Made by a program: the position numbers and the translations under genes | Part shown: positions 42,116 to 50,217 of the stretch, piece after piece | Layout: every line of letters starts with the position of its first letter | Position numbering within the stretch: position 1 is the first letter of the stretch | Notes under the pieces: generated by a model | What the model saw: only the letters and a program-made list of their open reading frames with translations | Databases searched by the model: none | What the model was told of the DNA's origin: nothing | Source: JANXLO01 sp038231295 | GTDB taxonomy: Bacteria > Armatimonadota > Chthonomonadetes > Chthonomonadales > Chthonomonadaceae | Reading direction: 5' to 3' | NCBI GenBank assembly: GCA_038231295.1 | Contig: JBBRLP010000005.1 | Coordinates: 1-64,000, forward strand | Length of the DNA stretch: 64,000 nt

Positions 42116-42847
42116 ATGCTGCCTTTCTGGAAGAAACGTCCGACGCCCGCCTCCTCTCCTCCTGTCCGTCCGGCAGAGGCTGCGGACCTTCTGGCGCTGG
42201 AGGAGGAGCAGGCGTTCGCGGCCTCGGTTCTGAAGAAGCGCAGCGAACTGGCGAGTGTTCCCGCTCCGGCTCCGTTACATCCTCGAGAAATTTCAGAAGA
42301 GATGGAATGGACGGAGCAGGGAGACGTCTATCGCCCGACTGCTGCAAACGCCCCGGCGCTCCTCAATTCCTTCGGCCTCTCGGAGAGTTCGCCGCTGCGG
42401 GCAGGAAAATCACTCTGTTTCGTGCGTCGGACGGCCTGGGAGACGCTGCAAGCGCACCTCCGTAAAGACACGCGTATTGAATTGGGCGGGCTTCTTGTTG
42501 GTCAGGCGTTCTACGACGCCGAGCGTACCGTCTATATAGTAGTCGTTGAGCAGGCGCTGCCCGCGCTGGATGGCGCAGGCACGGCGCTAACCTTCTCCTA
42601 CACCGAAGAGACCTGGCGCACCCTCTCCCCGCAGATGCAGAACCTTCCTCCAGACTGGACTCTGCTCGGCTCTTACCATTCTCACCCCGGCCTCGGCGTC
42701 TTTCTCTCCTCCACCGATCTGGAAACACAGCGCGGCGTCTTCTTCCACGACTGGCAGGTGGCGCTCGTCGTAGACCCTCTCTCCAACGCTATTGGATTCT
42801 TTTTCGGAGCCGAGGGGCATCCTTGTCCACACTGGCAGCTCCTCTGA
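42116..42847 (+). CDS. JAB/JAMM domain deubiquitinase-like peptidase
   Basis: The 243-residue protein has a variable acidic N-terminal half (DLLALEEEQAFAASVLKKRS) and a C-terminal JAB/MPN domain with an intact JAMM zinc site: the Glu in RIELGGLLVGQAFYD, then SYHSHPGLGVFLSSTDLE (HxHP...SxxD). Such enzymes release ubiquitin-like tails from conjugates or process the precursor. It starts one base after the E2 stop and closes the operon; the gene is followed by the A+T-rich island. A weak hairpin (42853-42859 with 42883-42889) follows without a T run. Confidence 0.88.
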   Translation: MLPFWKKRPTPASSPPVRPAEAADLLALEEEQAFAASVLKKRSELASVPAPAPLHPREISEEMEWTEQGDVYRPTAANAPALLNSFGLSESSPLRAGKSLCFVRRTAWETLQAHLRKDTRIELGGLLVGQAFYDAERTVYIVVVEQALPALDGAGTALTFSYTEETWRTLSPQMQNLPPDWTLLGSYHSHPGLGVFLSSTDLETQRGVFFHDWQVALVVDPLSNAIGFFFGAEGHPCPHWQLL

Positions 42848-43069
42848 TTCAGGGCTGTCTCACCAAATCCCCTCTCATATGAACAGCCCAGTCACACAGG
42901 TTGGCATACCTGCCCTAAATTACCCAACAAGTCGGATAAGAATAGAACCGGCGTTGTGACCATTGTGTCCTGTATGCAGCATCGCCTTACACGTCGTCGC
43001 AATCTCGTGTGCTTCAGCCAGGGCAATTGCTTAATCCAACAATCCATTTGCATTTACACCTTACGGAAA
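42848..43069. other. Intergenic, edge of A+T-rich island
   Basis: No gene is visible. Base composition drops here from about 60% G+C to well below 50% and stays low until about 44780, so this is the left edge of a probably acquired segment. Confidence 0.5.
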
Positions 43070-43519
43070 TCAGTTATGCGGTACAGACCAATCGATTTTA
43101 TCCGCATCCTTTTTGGAGCCAATGAATATCACTTCTGTGCCATTATTATACGTTCCGTACCTCACCAACGCAACGCCTTTGACAGGTAAATCTGCTATAG
43201 ATGATACATGTGTGATTGGGACACCTGACTGATAAATGTATTCGGGCGTTTCCCAGCTTGTGCATGGATTAGACTTGATTTTAAGAACCCCATTTGTCGG
43301 CATCGCAAAGACATATTCGCCATTGACAAAAGGGACTTCAACTCCATCGGACGGAGATATCACAATTCTACAAATACCCCTAAAAGTGTTTTCAAATATA
43401 TACCTAGTGCTAATAGGAGGACGTGGCACGAGGATATATTTTCCAGCAATACATATCACGACAATGCCTGTTAGCATTTTGGCTATCGAATAGATTCTGT
43501 GTGGAAAGCTGGAATTCAT
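43070..43519 (-). CDS. Small membrane-anchored protein next to Rhs remnant
   Basis: I do not recognise the family. The 149-residue protein has one N-terminal membrane segment (MLTGIVVICIAGKYILVPRP, residues about 14-33) and a soluble domain with few cysteines. It is A+T-rich, unlike its neighbours. Its ATG at 43519 directly follows the Rhs fragment stop (TAAATG), with GGAGG upstream, so the two were one transcript. Rhs toxins are normally followed by an immunity gene; this could be such a gene or a cargo gene left after deletion of most of the Rhs gene. That role is inference. Confidence 0.6.
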   Translation of the reverse strand: MNSSFPHRIYSIAKMLTGIVVICIAGKYILVPRPPISTRYIFENTFRGICRIVISPSDGVEVPFVNGEYVFAMPTNGVLKIKSNPCTSWETPEYIYQSGVPITHVSSIADLPVKGVALVRYGTYNNGTEVIFIGSKKDADKIDWSVPHN

Positions 43520-43840
43520 TTACTCCTCCACTATTTTAAGGGCAGTTACATCCGCACAGTGCTGGCAGTTGGCATCATCATACGAAAAGGTCTTCGTCTC
43601 GCTGCTCGGATTGACGATCTGCGTTAGCCTGTCTTTGGCATCATAAGAGTATGCCCAATTGCCAGTTCCCGAAAGCGTCATGCTCGTGCGGCGGTTCGCG
43701 CTGTAGAAGGCGTAGAAGACTGTGCCGTTCGGATTGGCGACCTCGGTGATCCATCCGCCGGCATCGAGAGCGTAACTTGTCGTTCCCATCGCGTCCACAG
43801 CAAGGGGATCGCCACCTTGGAAAATGTCCCTTTGACATGC
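43520..43840 (-). pseudogene. Rhs/YD-repeat protein fragment
   Basis: An open frame of 107 codons (no start in proper context; bounded upstream by TGA at 43841-43843) encodes YD/Rhs repeats: DPLAVDAMGTTSYALDAGGW, ITEVANPNGTVFYAFYSANR, NWAYSYDAKDRLTQIVNPSS and ETKTFSYDDANCQHCADVTA. Full Rhs proteins exceed 1000 residues and are surface or toxin-delivery shells; this is the extreme C-terminal leftover, with no toxin domain. It is cut at its 5' end near the unrelated gene at 43916. I treat it as a remnant of a larger element. Confidence 0.75.
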
Positions 43841-43915
43841 TCAAGCCGCGCCAATAGCCGCCTGATCTGCAAGACATGAAGGACCACCGTACAGAATAGC
43901 TACCAAGTAAATATC

Positions 43916-44599
43916 ATGGACCAAAGGGGCATTCAAGTGGATACAATAAACAAACGACCAGATGAACATTATGCGAGCACACTAAAAACTGCTCTCCACC
44001 ATTTTTACCGACAACTACAGGCAGACACATCCCAAAAACAGATCGGGATAGTAGCTGCCATCCAGGAGGCTATTCAGAAGACCGATCTTCTGACAAAGCT
44101 TCGATCTTTATCGGAGGAAAAAAGGGTAGCAGTTCTCCAAGATGCATTTGTCACGGATCCTCCACAGTTTCCTTTCGAACTAGGAAACGCCCCCAAGCCT
44201 ATCTATGCATTTTGTATAGGGGCCGTCTGCCTGGATAACCAAGATCTTCTGGAAGGGCTGTATCGAGATGTATTGAAAACTGCGGCGGATGGACGCGGGT
44301 TATACGCAGGTATCAAACCGCTCGGAGCCATACGCGCAATCGATCTTATTTATGAGGCCTTTCAAGATCCTAATCTACTTTACGGGATGCTCTATGATTT
44401 TACTCCTTTTCTTCTGCCGTCAGTTGCCCCGGAAGACCGGGATGCCGTCAGACAATACTATACTCAACGTATGGTAAAACTCATGGGACACTTCCATGTA
44501 TTTAACAGCGTCAGAGAAGAGGAAGAGTATAAAGCACTTGTAGGCGAAGCGTTGGATCAGGGGCTTAAACTTTACCCTGATCTGAAATTCGCTTTTTAA
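43916..44599 (+). CDS. Hypothetical helical protein, 227 aa
   Basis: I do not recognise the family. The 227-residue protein is predicted all-helical (TLKTALHHFYRQLQADTSQK, IGIVAAIQEAIQKTDLLTKL, DLLEGLYRDVLKTAADGRGL), with no membrane segment, signal peptide or metal motif. Coding quality is good throughout, but codons are A+T-rich and the ribosome site before the ATG at 43916 is poor. It begins 75 bases from the broken edge of the Rhs fragment and reads the other way, so it may be cargo of the same acquired island. Confidence 0.6.
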   Translation: MDQRGIQVDTINKRPDEHYASTLKTALHHFYRQLQADTSQKQIGIVAAIQEAIQKTDLLTKLRSLSEEKRVAVLQDAFVTDPPQFPFELGNAPKPIYAFCIGAVCLDNQDLLEGLYRDVLKTAADGRGLYAGIKPLGAIRAIDLIYEAFQDPNLLYGMLYDFTPFLLPSVAPEDRDAVRQYYTQRMVKLMGHFHVFNSVREEEEYKALVGEALDQGLKLYPDLKFAF

Positions 44600-45127
44600 T
44601 AATTTCGTGCATCTCAGAGATGGTCAACTACGATTCATGGGCGTACTGGCATTCATTGATAATTATTTACATTAAATTCGAGAAACCCCTACATCTTCGA
44701 ATACACTTAATCCTCCGTGACAGTATATCATCCTTACTGTAAATACTTTACGGCCTCATTCCTGAAAAATAGATAGGTTATCGGGTGTCCTTTCGGTTGC
44801 GGAGGCAGTTTAAGGAGAGCCGCTGGATTGGAATCGCCGGATAGAGTGCCGCAAAAGAATAGCGTCTGGTCGTCCGCGCCGTACATCGGGCAGAAAGGGC
44901 CACGAGTCGGCTATATACGGAACAGGAGGAATTAGTGGTACTGGTCTTGCTTCTATATCCCGCCTACTTCCCGAACCTCTCCATATTTTGCTATACTGAT
45001 TACGGCATCGCGTCGTGTTCAACCAACGAATGCAGATACGACGCGGCCAGCAGAGACAAACGCTCGCAGGAAGCAGACGGCGACGCACAACCGCCGATGC
45101 AGACCCATATAGAAGGGGAGAGGCAGG
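44600..45127. other. Intergenic with island right edge and promoter
   Basis: No convincing gene. The left part is A+T-rich, the composition returns to the genome norm near 44780, marking the right edge of the acquired segment. An extended -10 (TGC-TATACT, 44989-44997) points at the lipid kinase gene at 45128. An antisense frame crossing 44810-46084 is a shadow of that gene. Confidence 0.5.
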
Positions 45128-46051
45128 ATGATAGGAGCGATTGTCAATCCACGCGCTGGAGGCTGGAGACGTCTGCACGATTCGCATCTGCTGCATGACC
45201 GGTCCGCAGCCGTCGCCCGCTGGCTCGCTCCTGAGCAGCCCGAAAGCGTGAATGTCTTCGAGATGCAGGCAGCGGACGACGGGCAGCGTCTGGCCCGTGC
45301 GGCGATGGACGCAGGCTGCGAAACGGTCGTAGTCGTCGGCGGGGATGGAACGCTGAACGATGTGATTCAGACGATGGCCCTGGACGACCGGGCGCGCCTC
45401 GGTCTGATACCGATGGGTACAGCGAACGTGCTGGCACGTGTCCTCGATATTCCGCGCCATGACCCGGCGCGGGCCGCTCAGATCGCCGTCTCCGGCCTCG
45501 AACAGCGCATTGATCTCGGCAAGACGGAAGACCGCTGGTTCGCGCTTGTGGCAGGCGTCGGATTCGATGGCGCGGTGACGAAAGCCGTCAATCACCATGT
45601 CAAACGCCGCATTGGGGAATGGGCTTACGTGCTGGCGGCGGCGAAGGTGGCGATGAAATTTCCCCGCTGCCGCATCTCCCTCACGCTCGACGATCAGCCT
45701 ACGCAAGAGTTCGATTCCTATCTGATTCTCATTGCGAATGGCGGGCAGTATGCCGGTCACTATCGGCTCGGCCCGGCGGTCAGCCCGACCGATGGACTGC
45801 TGGACGTCTTCGTCTGCACCCACCGCCGCCCGATGGTGCGTGGCCTCGCTTCCGATGCAATTGCTCTGGTGCGGAACCGATTCCACAAGACGGCTGGCGT
45901 CCACCACTTTCAGGCCCGCAGCATCACCCTTACCGCCGACAGGGTGATGCCGGTGGAACTCGATGGCGATCCCACCGGACTGCTCCCCCTCTCCGTTCAG
46001 GTCGTTCCTGCCGCGCTCCGTATGCGCGTCCCTCATCCAATCATCACCTGA
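45128..46051 (+). CDS. Diacylglycerol/lipid kinase (DagK/YegS type)
   Basis: The 307-residue protein is a DAG-kinase catalytic domain enzyme that phosphorylates a lipid hydroxyl with ATP (diacylglycerol, undecaprenol or sphingoid base). Seen are the GAIVNPRAGGW opening, nucleotide loop VVVVGGDGTLNDVI, LIPMGTANVLARVL, AGVGFDGAV and the C-terminal VMPVELDGDPTG that closes the substrate site. The length fits YegS/DgkB-type enzymes. GGGGAG precedes the ATG at 45128. The TATACT at 44992 is the likely promoter. The lipid substrate is not decided by sequence. Confidence 0.88.
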   Translation: MIGAIVNPRAGGWRRLHDSHLLHDRSAAVARWLAPEQPESVNVFEMQAADDGQRLARAAMDAGCETVVVVGGDGTLNDVIQTMALDDRARLGLIPMGTANVLARVLDIPRHDPARAAQIAVSGLEQRIDLGKTEDRWFALVAGVGFDGAVTKAVNHHVKRRIGEWAYVLAAAKVAMKFPRCRISLTLDDQPTQEFDSYLILIANGGQYAGHYRLGPAVSPTDGLLDVFVCTHRRPMVRGLASDAIALVRNRFHKTAGVHHFQARSITLTADRVMPVELDGDPTGLLPLSVQVVPAALRMRVPHPIIT

Positions 46052-46166
46052 TGCAGGTGAAATCCCTTGCAGCTCCCATTGCATCCCCTTGTCGGCGGTG
46101 TGGGAATAATCAGCGGAGGAGACGGGTCTGTAGAGCAGAAGTCTGAAGTCTCACAAGGGGGCGCAG

Positions 46167-46700
46167 TTGTTCACGAAACACCGACAGACCGCGTTTGAAC
46201 AGGCGATACTGCCGCATCTGGATGCGGCGTATAACCTGGCCCGCTGGCTCACCCACAACGACCAGGATGCGGAGGACATCGTACAGGAGTCCTGCGTCCG
46301 GGCATTGAAGTATTTCGGCGGGTTTCGCGGCGGCGACCCCAAAGCCTGGCTGCTGACCATTGTCCGCAACACCAGTTATTCGTTCCTGCGCCGTCATCGG
46401 GTGCGCGAATTGACTCTTTCGCTGGATGAAGAGCTGTTGACCCTGCCTTCGCAGGAAGGCAACCCGGAACAACTGGTGCTGAAAAGACTGGATGTGGAAG
46501 CGGTGTATAGGGCTGTGGAATCTCTGCCTGTGGAGTTTCGGGAGATGATCGTCTTACGCGAAATGGAAGGGCTTTCCTATCGGGAAATCGCAGAGGTGGC
46601 GGAAATGCCGATTGGGACGGTAATGTCCCGGCTGGCACGCGCCCGGACACGCCTCCAGCAGTGCCTGAAGGAGAGTCAGGTCAGGGGAGTATGCCCGTGA
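46167..46700 (+). CDS. ECF sigma factor (RpoE-like)
   Basis: The 177-residue sigma factor has region 2 (DAAYNLARWLTHNDQDAEDI-VQESCVRAL, with KAWLLTIVRNTSYSFLRR) and region 4 (LPVEFREMIVLREMEGLSYR, helix-turn-helix EIAEVAEMPIGTVMSRLARA). It starts at TTG 46167 with AGGGGG six bases upstream. It overlaps by ten bases the next gene, a zinc-type anti-sigma factor, so the two form a classic ECF/anti-sigma pair that responds to an envelope or redox signal. Its own promoter is not evident. Confidence 0.92.
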   Translation: MFTKHRQTAFEQAILPHLDAAYNLARWLTHNDQDAEDIVQESCVRALKYFGGFRGGDPKAWLLTIVRNTSYSFLRRHRVRELTLSLDEELLTLPSQEGNPEQLVLKRLDVEAVYRAVESLPVEFREMIVLREMEGLSYREIAEVAEMPIGTVMSRLARARTRLQQCLKESQVRGVCP

Positions 46701-47479
46701 ACTGTAGAGAGACCTTGCGTCTGCTGGGCGGGTTTATGGACGGGGAACTCGATCTGGTGAACAATCTGGAGATCGAGCAGCATCTTCGGAACTGCGCGGA
46801 GTGCGCGGCCCGTCTGGAGGATCAGAGCGCTCTGCACACGCTCCTGCGTTCGGATGCGCTGCATTATCCCGCCCCCGCACATCTGGCGAGCCGGTTGCAG
46901 TCCAAACTGCGAATACCATCTGAAAGGCCGCATACTCCGCCGAAATTCCGCTGGGCAGCAGGACTGTCGGCCTCTGTCTGCATTGCGCTTGCTGTGTGGG
47001 CGATGGCTGCGCGTATCAACTCTGCCAATCAGCAGAAGGCGATGGTTCGCGAGATGGTATGCAGCCATCTGCGCTCGCTGTTGGCAACGCGCCCGACCGA
47101 TACGACTTCGGGGGATACTGAACAGATAAATCGCTTGTTCTCAGGCAAACTGAACTACGTGCCGCCTGTGGTGGACCTGAAGGCAGAAGGCTTTCCTCTT
47201 CTTGGAGGACGCCTGGACTATATTGCCTACCGTCCTGTAGCGGCGCTCGTCTACAGACACCAGACCCACACCGTCAACCTCTTCCTCTGGCCTACAACTT
47301 CGGCTCCCCTGCTGTCCCCGGATGAGGCGACGCTGCGCGGCTGCCATCTCCTTCACTGGAACGCAAACGGGGTGACCTACTGGGCCGTCTCCGATCTCGA
47401 TCCGCAGGAACTTCAGATTTTCGGCCTGCACATTCAGACTCGCGTCTCCATGACCCATTCCCTTCAGAAGTGCGACTGA
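46691..47479 (+). CDS. Zinc-type anti-sigma factor with one membrane helix
   Basis: The 262-residue protein starts with an anti-sigma zinc finger (NCRETLRLLGGFMDGELD, LEIEQHLRNCAECAARLED with HxxxCxxC), has one membrane helix near residues 88-106 (WAAGLSASVCIALAVWAMAA) and an exported C-terminal sensor part with no known fold (about 150 residues; FPLLGGRLDYIAYRPVAALV, TVNLFLWPT). It should hold the ECF factor at the membrane until the outer domain detects a signal. The ATG at 46691 follows AGGGGAG inside the 3' end of the sigma gene. Confidence 0.88.
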   Translation: MPVNCRETLRLLGGFMDGELDLVNNLEIEQHLRNCAECAARLEDQSALHTLLRSDALHYPAPAHLASRLQSKLRIPSERPHTPPKFRWAAGLSASVCIALAVWAMAARINSANQQKAMVREMVCSHLRSLLATRPTDTTSGDTEQINRLFSGKLNYVPPVVDLKAEGFPLLGGRLDYIAYRPVAALVYRHQTHTVNLFLWPTTSAPLLSPDEATLRGCHLLHWNANGVTYWAVSDLDPQELQIFGLHIQTRVSMTHSLQKCD

Positions 47480-47499
47480 CATTCTCCAAAAAGAATACC

Positions 47500-48276
47500 C
47501 TATCCGGCATCTTCTCGCGGCACGTATTCGCGGATTGAAAAGGTCATAAATGCGGCCAGAAGCGCGACAATCGTGATGCAGATCATGACGATCCAGGCGA
47601 CCGGCATCGTCGGGGGTTCTACACCGGAGACGGACTGTGCGAGCTGACCGAGCATGGAGCCGGGAACGTCGTGCGGAGCGAGGACGCGCAGGTAGGTCAT
47701 CACAGAGCAGTACTGCCCATAGCCGGGCAGAATCCGCATCAGCGTCTCCCATCCAAAAGCGAAGATCAGCCCGAAGATTAGAGGGCGATTGAGCAGGGTA
47801 GCGATCAGCAGGAAGATCGCACTGTAGGCCATCACGCCGACGGGCAGAATGGCAAGGTCACGGCCCAGAGCCGTGCCGCCCAGTTTGAGCGGGCCATAGG
47901 TTGTAAGCGCTGCCGCGACAATCGCCAGCCAGCCGACAACAGTCGTCACGAGGACGGCGGCCAGGTACTTCATCAGCAGTATACGCCAGCGCGGAACGGG
48001 CCGGGTGAGCAGATAGACGATGGTTTTCTGCTCAACCTCCTGCGCGACAACCCCTGTGCTGAAAATGACCGACAGCATAATCAGGACGAAGCCGAAGATG
48101 AAGAAGACGGTGAGCAGTCCATACTGGCTCTCAGGCAGGTAGGTGTCCGGGTCGCTCTTCCACTTGACGAGCAGCCCCAGAATGGCTGGCATCGCAATCA
48201 AAATGGCAGCGGAGACCAGCTTACGGGTTCGCAGCAGATCGAGCAGCGCGGTACGAAACAGATAGTAGTCGCTCAT
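47500..48276 (-). CDS. ABC-2 type permease
   Basis: The 258-residue protein has about six membrane helices (LLTVFFIFGFVLIMLSVIFS, LVTTVVGWLAIVAAALTTYG, WIVMICITIVALLAAFMTFS) and the ABC-2 signature around QEVEQKTIVYLLTRPVPRWR. It is the last of four minus-strand genes making two ATPase/permease pairs; 55 bases separate it from the preceding ATPase. It is convergent with the anti-sigma gene. The cargo is unknown; the pair may export a drug, lipid or polysaccharide. Confidence 0.85.
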   Translation of the reverse strand: MSDYYLFRTALLDLLRTRKLVSAAILIAMPAILGLLVKWKSDPDTYLPESQYGLLTVFFIFGFVLIMLSVIFSTGVVAQEVEQKTIVYLLTRPVPRWRILLMKYLAAVLVTTVVGWLAIVAAALTTYGPLKLGGTALGRDLAILPVGVMAYSAIFLLIATLLNRPLIFGLIFAFGWETLMRILPGYGQYCSVMTYLRVLAPHDVPGSMLGQLAQSVSGVEPPTMPVAWIVMICITIVALLAAFMTFSIREYVPREDAG

Positions 48277-48331
48277 ACGTGTCGTTTTCCAGGGCGGAGG
48301 GCGTTTCGGAAGCAGGGACCCGAACGCAGCG

Positions 48332-49252
48332 TCAGCCGCCCACCAGATATTTGAAGACCGCTTCGAGATTGTTGTCCGGCGACTCGAAGGTTGTGATGTC
48401 GAAGCCGTGTTCGATTACCAGGTCCGGAAACTGCGCGTAGAACTTGTCGGGAGCGTGCGTCTCAATCTCCAGACGGCGGGGGTCGGTGGCGTCGAATTTC
48501 GCACTCAGGACATAGGGCAGATCGAGCAGCCGCTTCGCCACCGCACGGGCCTGCTCGGTGACGATGGAGATTCGGTGCGGGTGCGCGTCTATGAGGCCGC
48601 GAATCTGGTAGATGTCGCCCTGCGCCATCAGCCGCCCTTTATGGAGCAGCAGCATATTGCGGGTCATCTGTTCCACTTCATAGAGAATATGGGAGGAGAT
48701 GACGACGCTCTTGCCGCGTGACGCCAATTCGTGCAGCAACACGGACATATCGCGCCGCCCGACCGGATCAAGGCCGTTCAGCGGTTCGTCCAGAATCAGC
48801 GCATCCGGATCGTGGACAATGCCCTGCGCGACTTTGATGCGCTGCCGCATCCCCTTCGAGTAGCCGCCAATCTTTCGGTCTGCCGCTGATGTCATGCCGA
48901 CCGTCTCAATCGCCTCCGACACACGCGGTTTCAGCGTGGAGGAGGGCAGTCCCCCCATCGCCGCCAGCATCGTCACAAAGTCTCGCCCCGTCATATCGTC
49001 GTAATTGTTTTCGATTTCCGGGCAGTAGCCCAGCTTCCGAAAAACACGCGGATTAGCGAATGGCGGTTCGCCCATTACCAGAACGCGACCTGTCGTCGGC
49101 TTCAACTGACCGGTAATCAGTTTGATGAGGGTAGACTTGCCCGCGCCATTCTCCCCGAGGAGGGCAGTGATTCCGGCGGGCATAAAGCAGGAGACATCGT
49201 TCAGGCCAAGCACCTGACCATACCAGCGCGAGGCGCGTTCGAGGACGATCAT
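48332..49252 (-). CDS. ABC transporter ATP-binding protein
   Basis: The 306-residue ATPase has Walker A ALLGENGAGKSTLIKLITG, signature GGYSKGMRQRIKVAQGI, Walker B ALILDEPLNGLDPV and the switch His in VISSHILYEVEQM. The C-terminal 80 residues are the regulatory tail typical of DrrA/NatA-type exporters. Its ATG overlaps the upstream permease stop (ATGA, 49249-49252). Pairs with the permease at 47500, or with the one at 49249. Confidence 0.92.
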   Translation of the reverse strand: MIVLERASRWYGQVLGLNDVSCFMPAGITALLGENGAGKSTLIKLITGQLKPTTGRVLVMGEPPFANPRVFRKLGYCPEIENNYDDMTGRDFVTMLAAMGGLPSSTLKPRVSEAIETVGMTSAADRKIGGYSKGMRQRIKVAQGIVHDPDALILDEPLNGLDPVGRRDMSVLLHELASRGKSVVISSHILYEVEQMTRNMLLLHKGRLMAQGDIYQIRGLIDAHPHRISIVTEQARAVAKRLLDLPYVLSAKFDATDPRRLEIETHAPDKFYAQFPDLVIEHGFDITTFESPDNNLEAVFKYLVGG

Positions 49253-50217
49253 CCGCGTACCACCTCTACCGCTTTGATCTTGGTGCGGGCCGCGATAATT
49301 CCCCCTACGACGACCAGGATGGCTGCCACGATCAGCGGAGCCACCATTGGGATTTCGAGCGTGGGATCATCCGGTCTCCGAAGTCCGGCTGCCAGGGTCA
49401 CGTGCAGGATATTCTGAATAATGCCCTCCATCAGTCCGCTCAGGGAGAAGTGCTGCACGAGATTATTCATCTTCGGGTCACTGCCAAAGAGCGAAGCGCC
49501 GAGCAGCCAGGAGAGAATCCCTCCGACGAAATAGATGCCCGCATAGACGGCCCCCACGAGGCGAGGCGATTTCGACCAGGCGGAGATACCGATAATCAGG
49601 CTGCTATGCAGCAGCGCAGGCAGGAAACAGGAGCCGATCACTTTCAGAATGAGCGTCGGATTGTCTTTGAGAAAGCCATCGCTTGTGTAGAGCACCAAGC
49701 AGAACAGAAACAGCAGCAGGCAGGGCAGCAGCGCCACGAGAAATAGAGTCAGGAAGACGCCTGCCCATTTGCCGAACAGATAGTCCCCTTTCGTGATCGG
49801 CTTGGAGAGATAGACCATCAGCGCGTTGGCGCGATTGTCGGCGGCGATGCTCCCCGTTCCGATGAGCAGGGTAATCACGAACATACTGATTTCGTTCGTA
49901 TCGCCACAGAGGGACTGGTAGAATAGCCTGCCGAAACGCTGCTCCTGCGGCCCCAGCAGCATCGCCGCCGGGCCACCCATATCGGCCATCTGCTGCTGAA
50001 GGTAGAAGACGAAGCCATGAATCAGATAGGGCAAAAGGCAGAAGGCCACGGCAACCCAGAAACCGGGTTTTTTGAGCGCACCCTGCACCCCCGACTTCGC
50101 AACAATCCACCACCTTACTGCACGGGAGACCAGCGGTCCCTCGTAGTTGCGATAGGTCAGGTCGGCGATGTTGGAGACGGAGGCGGATGGCGGGGGCGGG
50201 GGAAGATCGTAGTTCAC
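49249..50217 (-). CDS. ABC-2 type permease
   Basis: The 322-residue protein has about six membrane helices and the ABC-2 pattern, with NRANALMVYLSKPITKGDYL as the conserved cytoplasmic loop and VFLTLFLVALLPCLLLFLFC as a helix. A 35-residue proline-rich N-terminal extension is unusual. It overlaps both neighbours by four bases, so ATPase, permease and ATPase are translated as a unit. Confidence 0.85.
   Translation of the reverse strand: MNYDLPPPPPSASVSNIADLTYRNYEGPLVSRAVRWWIVAKSGVQGALKKPGFWVAVAFCLLPYLIHGFVFYLQQQMADMGGPAAMLLGPQEQRFGRLFYQSLCGDTNEISMFVITLLIGTGSIAADNRANALMVYLSKPITKGDYLFGKWAGVFLTLFLVALLPCLLLFLFCLVLYTSDGFLKDNPTLILKVIGSCFLPALLHSSLIIGISAWSKSPRLVGAVYAGIYFVGGILSWLLGASLFGSDPKMNNLVQHFSLSGLMEGIIQNILHVTLAAGLRRPDDPTLEIPMVAPLIVAAILVVVGGIIAARTKIKAVEVVRG

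Noticed and set aside
44935..45198. Short plus-strand frame starting GTG after AGGAGGAATTA
   Set aside because: It runs through the -10 of the lipid kinase gene and into its coding region in another frame; protein has no features.
44810..46084. Long minus-strand open frame (424 codons)
   Set aside because: It is antisense to the clear lipid kinase gene and has no recognisable domain.
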